Below are positions 42,615-51,014 of a stretch of 64,000 nucleotides of DNA, piece by piece. Every line of letters starts with the position of its first letter. Positions within the stretch are counted from its first letter, which is position 1. Source of the stretch: Streptomyces sp. MMBL 11-1. GTDB lineage: Bacteria > Actinomycetota > Actinomycetes > Streptomycetales > Streptomycetaceae. Position numbers and translations under genes: made by a program. Where the stretch lies: positions 3,537,001-3,601,000 of the forward strand of contig NZ_CP117709.1 of the NCBI RefSeq assembly GCF_028622875.1. The letters are read 5' to 3'. Below the pieces are notes generated by a model that was not told the origin of the DNA, did no database searches, and was given only the letters and a program-made list of their open reading frames with translations.

Positions 42615-43924
42615 TTCTGTCGCTCCTCCGCCTCGTCCAGGACGGTGGCGACCGCCTTCGCGAAGACCTCGCCAAGGGCAACGGGTACGGCATTGCCGAG
42701 CTGGCGCATCTTCTCCCCCCGGGGGCCCTTGAGCTCCCACGTGTCGGGGAACGTCATGACGCGCGCGGTTTCGCGGACCGTCATGTACCTGTACTTGTAC
42801 CGGACGCCGCCCTGAGCGGCCTTGTCGGCCACCAGCTCGTCCAGGAGCATGACCGACTCGCCGCCGGGCACACCGTGAACGCCGGCCTTGACCGTCTTCG
42901 CCGGGCGGTCGAGTTCGTTGGGGGTGTGCCCGTCGTAGATCCGGGCACCGGGCCAGCCGATGTGTTCCGTGAACCCGCCGAGGAAGTGCTCGGTGCGGTC
43001 CAGCCACTCGTCCGGCACATCCGGCAGGGGCTTGTTGTCGCCGATGCCGGCGATCGCGTCACGCAGGGTGTACCAGGGGAGCAGGCCGTCGTCCATCGGC
43101 ATGGTCTTCGGGAGCCGGGCCATGACCCACTCGCGCACGTGGGTGGGCACATTCGAGTGCCGCTCCCAGTAGCTCCCGTCCTCCATGGACCGAAGCAGAG
43201 CAGACTCGGAGTGCGTCGGCTTCACGAGCTCCTTGAACAGCTCAAGGTCGACGTTCAGGTCGCGACGGAAAGCAACAATGATCACGCGGTTGCGGATCTG
43301 GGGCACCCCGTAGTCGGCAGCGTTCACCGGCATCATGACGATGTCGTACCGCTTCTTGGGGTCGTCCGGCTCCTTCTCCCGCCGCTCCAGCAGGTACTCG
43401 TAGTGCTGCTCCCAGGTACGGTCGCCTCGCTCCTCGAAGGGCAGCTCCAGCTCGCGCTGGATGTAGTCGAAGTAGCGGCGGAACGAGGGCCTGAGCAGGC
43501 CGCGCACGTTCTCGCAGATCACGGCCTTCGGCTGGATCTGTTGGACGGCCTTGAACATCTGGGGAAACATGTTCCGCTTGTCCTCGTCGCCCTTGGCGAC
43601 GCCGCCGAGGCTGAACGGCTGGCAGGGAGGACCTCCGGCGAGCACGTCCACCTGGCCCGCCAGATAGTCCATGTCGAGCTCTTGGACATCGCCCGCGACG
43701 AGGGGCACCTTCTCGCCAGGCCCGGGGGCTCGGGTCGGCTTCTGGCCGTCGGGCAGCCGCTGGGCCCCGTTGGCCTCCAGGGTCTCGCATGCCCGCTTGG
43801 CGAACTCGTTGAAGAGCAGGGGGCGGAATCCGGCGCGGTGGACAGCCATGGCCAGACCGCCAGCGCCAGCGAAGAGCTCGACGCCCGTGCGGTCCTTCTT
43901 TGATCCTTCTTGCAGTTCAGCCAT
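42611..43924 (-). CDS. dcm: DNA (cytosine-5) methyltransferase
   Basis: 437 residues with the C5-methyltransferase motifs in order: I VELFAGAGGLAMAVHRAG, IV LAGGPPCQPFSLGG with catalytic Cys, VI KAVICENVRGLL, VIII QIRNRVIIVAF, and X MRQLGNAVPVALGEV. It protects the host from the linked Eco29kI-like nuclease, so its target is expected to include CCGCGG (inference). First gene of the methyltransferase-vsr-nuclease operon; the divergent GIY-YIG gene lies 116 nt away. The symbol is a family name, not an orthology claim. Confidence 0.95.
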   Translation of the reverse strand: MAELQEGSKKDRTGVELFAGAGGLAMAVHRAGFRPLLFNEFAKRACETLEANGAQRLPDGQKPTRAPGPGEKVPLVAGDVQELDMDYLAGQVDVLAGGPPCQPFSLGGVAKGDEDKRNMFPQMFKAVQQIQPKAVICENVRGLLRPSFRRYFDYIQRELELPFEERGDRTWEQHYEYLLERREKEPDDPKKRYDIVMMPVNAADYGVPQIRNRVIIVAFRRDLNVDLELFKELVKPTHSESALLRSMEDGSYWERHSNVPTHVREWVMARLPKTMPMDDGLLPWYTLRDAIAGIGDNKPLPDVPDEWLDRTEHFLGGFTEHIGWPGARIYDGHTPNELDRPAKTVKAGVHGVPGGESVMLLDELVADKAAQGGVRYKYRYMTVRETARVMTFPDTWELKGPRGEKMRQLGNAVPVALGEVFAKAVATVLDEAEERQK

Positions 43925-44040
43925 TCCAAAAGCATACCGCGGAGTTGTAGATCTTCAAGCCATTTCGAGGTGAAGGTTCGGCCACGTGTGCAGGCCACCG
44001 ATAGGGTTTCCGGGATCATGTCGACCAAGGGAGTGGACGA

Positions 44041-44880
44041 ATGGTGCCGGTGGTGGGCTCCGAGGACGGAACGCAGTACCACAAGGACTTCACCCTGAGC
44101 ATCACCAAGGCGCTCGGCGACCAGTTGGCGTACGCGCTGAAGAAGCTTGGCCGGGCGCCTCTCTCCGAAGAGAGCATCGCGCGACTCAAAGAGAAGCCCG
44201 GGGTCTACCAGCTCTACCTGAACGGGAAGTTCGTCTACGTCGGCAAGGCCGACAAGTCGCTGCCGGCCCGCCTCGGCAACCATCTGCGCAAGATCTCTGG
44301 GCGTCGCAACATCTCCCTGGATGAGATGGCCTTCTCGTGTCTGTACGTGGCGGAGGACTTCTCCGCCCTCGCCCCCGAGCAGCTGCTCATCACACACCAC
44401 AAGGGACAGGGCGACATCCCCTGGAACAACAACGGCTTCGGCAACAAGGATCCGGGCCGTCAGCGAGACAGCACGGTCCTTAAGCGGAATCACTTCGATG
44501 TCCTGTTTCCCATTGACCTGGACCGGCCGATCGAGGGTCTGCAGGCTGGCGAGACGACGCTGCATGAACTCCTAGAAGCGATCAAGGCCGGCCTCCCGTA
44601 CATCTTCAGGTATGGAAAGTCGGCGGAGTTCAAGGCTCGAAGCGTTCACGTGCCATCGGCCGCGATGACCGCCGACGAGGTCTTCCAGCTGATCTCGGCG
44701 GAGATACCGGACAAGTGGCAGGTCGCCGCCCTCATGGGTTACGTGATCATGTACGACGACAGTCCCAATACGTACAGGAGCGCGTGGCGGTACTACCGCC
44801 ACGGCGAGCGCATCAGCGCCGTGCCTGAGGCGGACCCGGCGGGGGTTGTCGAAGCCGAGCCACCGTCGATGGATGACTGA
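44041..44880 (+). CDS. Second GIY-YIG nuclease, Eco29kI-related
   Basis: 279 residues from ATG 44041 (GGGAG 7 nt before). The nuclease signature is GVYQLYLNGKFVYVGKADKSL with Arg in ARLGNHLRKISG and a Glu in ALAPEQLLITHHKGQ. GFGNKDPGRQRDST resembles the Eco29kI family segment after the active site. The C-terminal 100 residues (MTADEVFQLISAEIPDKWQV) form a separate domain. Divergent from the methyltransferase, it may be a second restriction enzyme with the same or a different site, or a control or helper nuclease. Confidence 0.78.
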   Translation: MVPVVGSEDGTQYHKDFTLSITKALGDQLAYALKKLGRAPLSEESIARLKEKPGVYQLYLNGKFVYVGKADKSLPARLGNHLRKISGRRNISLDEMAFSCLYVAEDFSALAPEQLLITHHKGQGDIPWNNNGFGNKDPGRQRDSTVLKRNHFDVLFPIDLDRPIEGLQAGETTLHELLEAIKAGLPYIFRYGKSAEFKARSVHVPSAAMTADEVFQLISAEIPDKWQVAALMGYVIMYDDSPNTYRSAWRYYRHGERISAVPEADPAGVVEAEPPSMDD

Positions 44881-44963
44881 CCCAGCTGACACAGACCAGC
44901 ACCGCAGTCAGCAGTCGAAGCGGCGGGCGTAGATCGCGAAAGTTCCGGTGCCACACTGCCGGG

Positions 44964-45152
44964 ATGATCAGGGAACCTGCCGAGACCACCGTCTCCGAAG
45001 CCGGCATCGTCGAGATCCCCTTGGGGGTACTCGCGGAGGCCGGACTGTCGCCAGGAGTAGCCGTCGTCGTGTACAGCGACGGAGATGGGCGCATCGTGGT
45101 CCGTCGGAAGGAAGACGCGATCCGCGACCTGCTGGAGAACGGTTCGCTGTGA
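44964..45152 (+). CDS. AbrB/SpoVT-like antitoxin-type DNA-binding protein
   Basis: 62-residue protein with the swapped-hairpin AbrB pattern: ETTVSEAGIVEIPLGVLAEAG, then GVAVVVYSDGDGRIVVRRKEDAI. Such proteins act as MazE-like antitoxins or small regulators. No toxin is adjacent. It is the last gene before attR, 133 nt away, where plasmid-stability modules are often found. Confidence 0.75.
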   Translation: MIREPAETTVSEAGIVEIPLGVLAEAGLSPGVAVVVYSDGDGRIVVRRKEDAIRDLLENGSL

Positions 45153-45168
45153 TCCAACGGTGGCCGCG

Positions 45169-45191
45169 TGGTTGCAGTTCTGGTTGCATTC
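45169..45191 (+). promoter_or_regulatory. Putative integrase arm-type site, right end
   Basis: TGGTTGCAGTTCTGGTTGCATTC, 20 of 23 positions identical to 15305-15327 and in the same orientation, lies 93 bp inside attR. It completes the expected arms of attP. Confidence 0.6.
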
Positions 45192-45284
45192 ACCCTCGTC
45201 CGCCCCCGTCCGGACGAGGCCGCCTCGATCGCTCCGCCGCAGGTCAGGACGGGTACGGCCCCCGCCGGACCCCCGTACGAACAT

Positions 45285-45340
45285 TTGGAAAGCGTGTTGG
45301 GGGCAACCCCTCACGAGTTCGAATCTCGTATCCTCCGCCA
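45285..45340 (+). repeat. attR: 56-bp partial tRNA-Ser
   Basis: Exact copy of 15189-15244. The 5' half of the tRNA is missing (preceding bases CCGTACGAACA are unrelated), so this is not a functional tRNA. Confidence 0.95.
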
Positions 45341-45358
45341 TTGCTCTCACCGGGCAAT

Positions 45359-45400
45359 ACGTCGAAGGGCCCCACCGCTTGCGGTGGGGCCCTTCGACGT
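45359..45400. terminator. Hairpin downstream of attR
   Basis: A perfect 20-bp stem, ACGTCGAAGGGCCCCACCGC with its complement and a TT loop, sits 19 nt after attR, the position a tRNA terminator would occupy. It would be the terminator of tRNA-Ser in the empty site or of the older element. Confidence 0.9.
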
Positions 45401-45470
45401 ATGGAGTCTCAGTTGGCCTCGCGTCCGGATAGGTGACCCGTCCGTCACGGTGGCCACCCGGAAAAAACGG

Positions 45471-45590
45471 TGCAACCGCCGGGCAGCACGAAGGTGGACC
45501 AACGCCGCAAACTCCTCCCCCGATGTCGACATCACCTGGAAGTACCTGCTCGTCGGGGAGCAGGACGTCGAGGACGCACAAGAGCCCTGA
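45471..45590 (+). pseudogene. Possible 3' fragment of a larger gene
   Basis: An in-frame stretch ending at TGA 45590 (RRWTNAANSSPD, then VDITWKYLLVGEQDVEDAQEP) reads like the C-terminus of a conserved protein but has no start or upstream domain; the frame upstream runs into attR and tRNA sequence. It resembles ends of helicase-type restriction subunits from memory; that match is weak. Confidence 0.25.
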
Positions 45591-45723
45591 GGACTCTCGA
45601 AGGGCTTCGGCCGGTAGTCGGCCAAGCTGACTGGCCACTTCGCACTGGCTCGGTCGCCAGACAGGAGTGCGCATCTGATGGACTGTGGTGGGACCCCATG
45701 TTCGTGGGGGGGGCACAGGCCCT

Positions 45724-46400
45724 TCAGCCAGCTAGATCGCCGTATTCCCCAGGATTCTGAGCCCGGCCGACAGCCTGTGCACATGTCTCCACGAAGCCGT
45801 GCGCGGCTGCCGCCAGGTTCGCTGCTGGAACCATGGGCCTCGACCACCCGCCCCGGCGACGCACAGTGTGCCAACGCACCGGGAGGCCGGTGTAGAGGTC
45901 GGCCTCGAACTCCCAAGCCGGGACGGACCACAGCTCGGGGTAGCCGGTGTTCACGCAGTGCCCGCCAGCCAGGAACAGCGCTTGAGCGTGGTGACCGGCG
46001 CGACGGTCAGGTATCTGATCACGTACAGCCATCGCATTCTCTGGGCTGTGGTGCTTCCACTTCTCCCTGTCCCGCTCCTCCACCTCGGAAGAGGGTTCGT
46101 GGTGATCGGCACCCCACTGAGTGGTGACTGCCTCCGCGAGCCAGCGGTGGGCGAAAGCCACGAGGCGCTCACCGAGCCGGGCAACGTACACGATCTGTTC
46201 GGCCGGAGCGGTGGTGTTGCTCGCACCAGCGGCGAAGCTCTCCGGGGTCGACGTGGACTGAGCGGTTCCGTCCCCCAGAGCAAGCCGCCGAACTTGTCGG
46301 CGGTGTCCTTGAGGACGCGGCTGGTCAGGTGCAGGTAGCGCCGGCGCATCCGGGCGAACATGCCGGGCTCCCAGCCCGTGATGGCGCCGACCTTGGCCAC
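45724..46400 (-). pseudogene. Frameshifted integrase C-terminal fragment
   Basis: From right to left the minus strand reads AITGWEPGMFARMRRRYLHL (with the catalytic Tyr) and TADKFGGLLWGTE in one frame, then switches frame to EQIVYVARLGERLVAF and onward to ACAQAVGRAQNPGEYGD. These align closely with GWEPGKSARMRRRYQHL and VVHVARLGERRVPFF of the intact integrase at 20078-21844. The N-terminal three quarters are missing, and the frame shift falls after GLLWGTE. Confidence 0.85.
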
Positions 46401-46613
46401 CGCTCAGTTCCGACGCTCCGAACCAAGGGACCAAAGGACCAAAGGACCAAGAGAGCATCGGCATCCTCAAGGAAGCTTGCGGCACCGACACCTAGTCCGG
46501 CGTCGGCCCAGCCGTCGAGACCGTGATCACGAACGACCATGCTGAATTGGCACTGCCCCATGGACGCTGGCAGAGCGGTGCAAGCGCTTCAAGGACGGAC
46601 CGATAGGGCTCGT

Positions 46614-46646
46614 CTGCTGGTCCTGGCACGTCGCCAGGACCAGCAG
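46614..46646 (-). terminator. Terminator of the GIY-YIG unit
   Basis: A perfect 14-bp stem, CTGCTGGTCCTGGC with its complement and loop ACGTC, lies 7 nt past the GIY-YIG stop. The preceding 46401-46613 holds a short (AAAGGACC)n repeat and no gene. Confidence 0.88.
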
Positions 46647-46653
46647 GTGTTCG

Positions 46654-47013
46654 TCAACGGCCGGAGATGCGCGGGAGCGCCTTGTTCCGCATGGGGCCAG
46701 CGGCGATACCGACGCGGCCTTCGATCCGGCGGACTGTCTCGATCGGCGTGGCGTCATCCAGCGGAATGACATACACGGTCGTCCAGTCGAGGGTTCTGTT
46801 CACGCCCCTGAGGTGCTGGGCAATCCGCCGATGGACGCCGACGATGGTTGAACCGACGTAGAGGATCCTTCCTGACCAGGCACACACAACGTAGACCGCC
46901 TTACGAGGGCGGACCGGGATGTCGGCTGCACACGGGTAGGGGCCGGAAGGCCCGTCGCGGTGCAGCTGGTCTCCTGCGTACGCGGCGAGAGAGGCAAGTC
47001 GCTGAGGCCTCAT
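46654..47013 (-). CDS. Stand-alone GIY-YIG domain protein
   Basis: 119 residues. The GIY-YIG core reads AVYVVCAWSGRILYVGSTIVG, followed by the conserved Arg in VHRRIAQHLRGV and the catalytic-type Glu in TVRRIEGRVGIAAG. The N-terminal 40 residues are a short lead. Start ATG 47013 overlaps the upstream stop (ATGA). Similar minimal proteins are often nucleases in mobile DNA. The tight link to a large unknown protein suggests a two-component nuclease system. Confidence 0.78.
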   Translation of the reverse strand: MRPQRLASLAAYAGDQLHRDGPSGPYPCAADIPVRPRKAVYVVCAWSGRILYVGSTIVGVHRRIAQHLRGVNRTLDWTTVYVIPLDDATPIETVRRIEGRVGIAAGPMRNKALPRISGR

Positions 47014-49040
47014 GAAGCGGTCTCAACGGCGTCGGAATCCTCTTCCTCCCACGCCTCGACGGCACCGTCCGGGTCTTCCAGGAACTCCGCCGTCCAACTG
47101 TCGTCACGCCGGGCCGTGGCTCGACCGCCCTTGCGGTTTCGGCGCTTCCAGGTTCGGCCCCAGAAAACTAGATCCTCGGTAGCATCGTCCAGAATGCCCT
47201 TCCACTCACTAACGTGATTCAGGTCAACACCGACCGTTTCGACGTGGTCGGCCCCATCCGCAGCCTTCACCGCCCGCAGGGCAGCCATGGCCTCCTCGAC
47301 GCTCCGCACGGCAGATCCGAGTACTGCAGCAGCGTCGCGCAGCGCGTCATCCGGAGTGTTCGTGGAAGAGGGGCGCGTCGGCGAACCGGCCTTGGGGAAC
47401 GTCGAGCGCAGGTAGACGTCGTTGAGGGTCTGGTCCTGTGCCCGGTCCTCGGTGAGACGGATGGTGCCATCCTCGTTCACAGCCCGGAGGCCACGACGCC
47501 CATCGCTGTGGTCAACGATGGCTCGGTGGAGCTGGTGGATCCCAAGACGCGACGAGAGCATGGTGTCAATGACCTCGCCGGGCCGCCGGCGATCGTCCGC
47601 ATTGGGATTGTTGTTGGTACCACGGTCGGCCCACAAGGACAGCGTCGCGATAAGAGGGTAGGCGGCTCGTGCGGCGAGTTCCAGACGCGACCCTCCGGGG
47701 GTACCTGCGGGATCGTCCTCGAACTCGTCCAGGGCGTCAGCCAGTACGTCATCGGCGGAACGGTGCGTAGGGTTGAAGTGGTTGTCGCGCACCGACACGA
47801 AGCCGTGTTGCATGTAGCGGCGGATACGGTCTGGGCTGGTGCCCTCACCCGCCACCGACCTCACGATGAGTGCCACGGCCAGCTTGACTCGGAAGTTCTT
47901 CGTGATCCGCTTGCGCGTCGACTGGCGGGTTACAGCATCGCGAATCGCGTCACGCACAGCCTGGTCATCACGAGTGAACAGAGCGATGATCTCCGCTGCC
48001 CGGATTGCCGGGTCAGTGGGCAGATGGGCCTTCTCCGCTTCCGAACGGCTGATCGCACCAGCGAGCCATCGACGACGCAGGGGCGTGAGGATGCGCCGGT
48101 CCTCCATGACGGTCAGCGCCTCGTCCGCGAGGGATTCCAACTCAGGGCCCTCGCCCCACTCCTTCGGGGCGTCGACGTGACGGAGGGCCACCAGGGACTT
48201 CACTGCCGACGAGAACCGGTCGGGCCCGCCCGGGAGGGGCTTGTATCCGACCAGAATCAACGCCGGCATCGTTTCGCAACGCAGCGCCTCAGACTGCTTG
48301 ACCGTAGGCCCCTGCTCGAGAGCGGTGTTCAGTTCCTTGATCCTGGACCGCATGGAGGCATCAGCCTCTGCCTTCACCACCATGTCGACGCTGTTGCCAT
48401 CGCCCAGAATGTCGTGTGCGGCGGTGGTACGCGACGAACCCTCTGCAGTGGTCACCGCCCACAGGTCGGGGATGTCCTCGGCGGTGTGGATGTAGCGGTT
48501 GGCTACCAGCCATACCTCAGTGAGCACCCCCTGATTGCGGATCGAGTACCGCCAGTCGTTCGCGTCCAGCACCGCCCGTGCCGCAAGCGCCGAAGCCCAC
48601 GTCATGTGCTCGGCCGACTCGACTGTGACTTCGAGGTGCGGCGTGGTACCGGTGCTGGTGGGGTCATCGACTGGGGCGAACCGCGACTCCTCGTCCGTGC
48701 CCGGTTCCACCGCCACCGGGTGGCGCCTGGCGTCGCCGATACGCGGGTTTCGGATGTCTGGCAGCGTACGCCGTGTCCACACGCGCGCCCGGACTGCGAG
48801 AAGGATGCCACCGGTGATCGCCAGTTCCGTGGGGATCTCGATCGAGCGGCGAAGCTCGGCCGGGTCCACGACGGCGTTGGCGATGGAGAAGGCAGCGTCT
48901 GAATGGATACCAAAAGCGTCCACGAGCTTCTCGGCAGCCTTGCGACGGGCAGCGATCGGCGCCAGCTCAGGAAGCCTGTTCACCGGCCGCGGCGGAACAT
49001 GGTCGTGAATCGCGGATGTCTCTTCGAAGATCGCGGTCAT
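47010..49040 (-). CDS. Large protein with a ParB/DGQHR-like motif, function unknown
   Basis: 676 residues from ATG 49040 (AGGAGGGCG upstream); ATG 49073 adds 11 residues. The middle-N-terminal part contains EVWLVANRYIHTAEDIPDLW followed by AVTTAEGSSRTTAAHDILG (about 194-212), reminiscent of the (D/E)G..R strand-helix of ParB/DGQHR-fold proteins. A helical central region and an acidic tail (EAWEEEDSDAVETAS) follow. It is 4-nt coupled to a GIY-YIG protein. I do not recognise the family; the motif reading is inference. Confidence 0.6.
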   Translation of the reverse strand: MTAIFEETSAIHDHVPPRPVNRLPELAPIAARRKAAEKLVDAFGIHSDAAFSIANAVVDPAELRRSIEIPTELAITGGILLAVRARVWTRRTLPDIRNPRIGDARRHPVAVEPGTDEESRFAPVDDPTSTGTTPHLEVTVESAEHMTWASALAARAVLDANDWRYSIRNQGVLTEVWLVANRYIHTAEDIPDLWAVTTAEGSSRTTAAHDILGDGNSVDMVVKAEADASMRSRIKELNTALEQGPTVKQSEALRCETMPALILVGYKPLPGGPDRFSSAVKSLVALRHVDAPKEWGEGPELESLADEALTVMEDRRILTPLRRRWLAGAISRSEAEKAHLPTDPAIRAAEIIALFTRDDQAVRDAIRDAVTRQSTRKRITKNFRVKLAVALIVRSVAGEGTSPDRIRRYMQHGFVSVRDNHFNPTHRSADDVLADALDEFEDDPAGTPGGSRLELAARAAYPLIATLSLWADRGTNNNPNADDRRRPGEVIDTMLSSRLGIHQLHRAIVDHSDGRRGLRAVNEDGTIRLTEDRAQDQTLNDVYLRSTFPKAGSPTRPSSTNTPDDALRDAAAVLGSAVRSVEEAMAALRAVKAADGADHVETVGVDLNHVSEWKGILDDATEDLVFWGRTWKRRNRKGGRATARRDDSWTAEFLEDPDGAVEAWEEEDSDAVETAS

Positions 49041-49910
49041 GATGTGGTCGCCCTCCTGGGCGTACTCAGGCACGCCGAAAGGGCACGGAACGAAGAACCA
49101 CAGGCGTCCGCATACTCCCGGGGTGCCACACGGATGTGGACCATGCCCGGGAGTCAGACAGCAATTGCCGTCAGGCGCATCCCCTCAGATTTGATCAGAG
49201 CAAGCCCTGACGTGATCTTCGGCGGCAACATGATGCTCGACAGGGCCTGCGGCGTGAGGAAGCATGCCTCCACGTTGCCTACCCCGAGGTGACCTCAGAG
49301 CGACCCTGCTTCGCTTCATGCGTCGCAGGCGACACGGACGCTACCACATGGCTGTCAACTAGCCTGGCTTGAACGGAAATCACTCGCCCGGCCAAGAAGA
49401 CGAGCCCCCAGCCACCGCACGGGAGGGCGGACGCCGTCGGCGTACGGCTTGATGGTCGGCGGTCGCGGTGGTGGTCCTCACCGCCGTGATGGCAGGCGTC
49501 CTGCTGTGACCCCGTGGCGACGCCCCTTCCGGAAACGCCTCGTCGAAGGTCAGAGCCTTGCACCGGCCCCCGGAAACCAGCGCCTCGCCCCCGCCCCGGC
49601 GCCCGCCGGATACTGGCTGAAGGAGGCCCCTCAAGGTCTCATCGACCCGACCGGGCCGGCGGACCTGATGATCGACGTCGCCACGCTCGCCGGCGCTGCC
49701 CCGCTCCGGCACGGGCGTGAGGCCGTGGAGGCCCAGAGCCGCGACAACCGGACTACAAGCGAGCACGGATGGACGAAGCGACCTTCCAGGGACAGCGTGC
49801 GGGACACTGGGAATTCACGTTCGAGGGCCCTGTACGCGATTTCCGCGCGGCGGAACTGGCGTTCACCGGCACCGACGGGGAGCCGGCCGCCGGAGTAGCG
49901 GTGCAGGCCG
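49041..49910. other. Non-coding stretch
   Basis: About 870 bases with no credible gene. Short frames on both strands lack ribosome-binding sites and look like high-GC noise. A lone VAVVVLTAVMAGVLL-stop frame near 49463-49510 may be a relic of a membrane-protein end. The stretch also contains AT-richer DNA near 49100-49370 that should carry the promoter of the leftward ParB-like gene. Confidence 0.5.
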
Positions 49911-49952
49911 GGCCGGGGTGGTGCACGTCCCTTACCGTGCACCACCCCGGCC
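49911..49952 (-). terminator. Terminator of the TIR-NTPase operon
   Basis: A perfect 17-bp stem, GGCCGGGGTGGTGCACG with its complement and loop TCCCTTAC, lies 11 nt after the stop of the last operon gene (49963). Confidence 0.9.
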
Positions 49953-49962
49953 CCTCCCCTGC

Positions 49963-50250
49963 TCAATACCAGGTGTCGGACCGAGCACGTGCGATGCGCG
50001 CACCCGTTTCGAAATCGTCGTAGTGCACGCGCACGTCCTGGATTCCGAGAGTCCGCATCAGGTCAGCCATCCGCACGACGTACCGACGCCCGATTCTCCT
50101 TACGGGACAGGGGAATTCACCGTTTCTCGCCCGCTTGTACGCCGTACTCAGACTCAGGCTCAGCGCGTCCGCCGCCATGCGCATCCCCATCTCCGCCGGA
50201 AGCCCGAACACAGCGGAGAAGGCGACCGACTCATCACGATGGCGCTTCAT
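49963..50250 (-). CDS. AlpA/excisionase-like HTH protein (last gene of TIR operon)
   Basis: 95 residues from ATG 50250, which overlaps the upstream TGA (ATGA). Contains MRMAADALSLSLSTAYKRAR followed by FPCPVRRIGRRYVVRMADLM, the MerR-like winged helix of AlpA/Xis proteins. The tail (VHYDDFETGARIARARSDTW) is unique. Might regulate the operon it ends, or act in DNA-bound effector assembly. Confidence 0.75.
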   Translation of the reverse strand: MKRHRDESVAFSAVFGLPAEMGMRMAADALSLSLSTAYKRARNGEFPCPVRRIGRRYVVRMADLMRTLGIQDVRVHYDDFETGARIARARSDTWY

Positions 50251-51014
50251 CGGTCGGCCCCCCACATCCCGAACAGGCCCAACTGCCCTCTCACTGAGGT
50301 CTGGACGCTTGGGCCCGCTCGGCGGCGACCACGCTGACGAACCTGGCGCACATGGTCCAGCAAGCCCAGTCGGTACGCCAGCGAGCCCAGGCGTTCTCCC
50401 TGTGCCTGCTGAGCGAGAGGCCTGGACATCCTCTCGACGCGTACGACTTCATCGCCCGCGATCGTCAACGGATCGGACCATTCCGGCTCCTGCACGGTTC
50501 CCCACTCCCCCACCGGGGTCTCCTCCGGACTGCGGCGGCCCGTCCGCCAGCCGGCGGCGAAGGCCGCATCGACCAGGTACTGCTCAGCGAGCGATGTGTC
50601 TGCCCGGCCAAGGGTTTGTACGCCCTCCAGCATTCCTTGCAGCAAGGCGGAACACACGTCGGCGTGCTCGGCCCCGGTACGGCGGGAAAGCGAGTACGCA
50701 GCTCCTCTCAAGCGGGGTGCGAGCAGCCACACGGCGACAAGCGTCCAACTCCGTCCGCCCTCACCCTCGTCCTCGCCCTCCGAATCCTGCCGGATGTGGC
50801 CGGCAATGTGCCGCCAGTGAGCGATCCGGTCGGGGTGGCCCGGTGCTGCTCGGAGGGCCTGGGAGCGCAGATCGTCCAGTGAGATACCCACTCGACCGCA
50901 GTGCGGCTCCGTGGGTGGGCCCGAACCACTGCACAGCGGCTGCATCTGGTCGTACCGCTGCTCCACGGACCTGCAGATGCGGGTGAAGACATCGGGGACC
51001 GGGCACGGGCTCAT
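50247..51014 (-). CDS. Hypothetical protein (operon gene 4)
   Basis: 255 residues from ATG 51014, overlapping the upstream stop by 4 nt. Helical protein: RICRSVEQRYDQMQPL, DDLRSQALRAAPGHPDRIA and a moderately hydrophobic SWTLVAVWLLAPRLRGAAYSL (about 87-107). SLAEQYLVDAAFAAGWRTG and LGLLDHVRQVRQRGRRR are later helices. No family recognised. Translational coupling to both neighbours implies a shared complex. Confidence 0.7.
   Translation of the reverse strand: MSPCPVPDVFTRICRSVEQRYDQMQPLCSGSGPPTEPHCGRVGISLDDLRSQALRAAPGHPDRIAHWRHIAGHIRQDSEGEDEGEGGRSWTLVAVWLLAPRLRGAAYSLSRRTGAEHADVCSALLQGMLEGVQTLGRADTSLAEQYLVDAAFAAGWRTGRRSPEETPVGEWGTVQEPEWSDPLTIAGDEVVRVERMSRPLAQQAQGERLGSLAYRLGLLDHVRQVRQRGRRRAGPSVQTSVRGQLGLFGMWGADR

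Larger units (their letters stand above)
15189..45340. mobile_element. tRNA-Ser-integrated mobilisable element (about 30.1 kb)
   Basis: Bounded by perfect 56-bp att repeats. Contains integrase (20078-21844), excisionase, XRE regulator, DnaB/RepA-like helicase with iteron-like repeats, MobC-like protein and HUH relaxase. No FtsK/TraB-type translocase or type IV secretion genes are visible, so it is better described as mobilisable than self-conjugative. Cargo: HTH-NTPase-TPR and nuclease genes, valS, a small biosynthetic-looking gene set, a restriction-modification island and an AbrB-like protein. Arm-type integrase sites lie just inside both ends (15305-15327 and 45169-45191). Confidence 0.88.

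Noticed and set aside
45285..45340. Second tRNA-Ser gene
   Set aside because: Only the 3' 56 bp are present; the acceptor 5' strand and D-arm are missing, so it is the att repeat.
44793..45931. Leftward frames across attR (containing FELVRGCPQH-like peptide)
   Set aside because: They are translations of the antisense tRNA and terminator repeats, a common artefact near tRNA genes.
47214..48902. Rightward 562-codon frame opposite the ParB-like gene
   Set aside because: No ribosome-binding site and shadow-like composition. The leftward frame is coupled to the GIY-YIG gene.
49769..50023. 84-codon rightward frame starting at 49769
   Set aside because: It runs through a perfect terminator hairpin of the opposite operon and lacks a ribosome-binding site.
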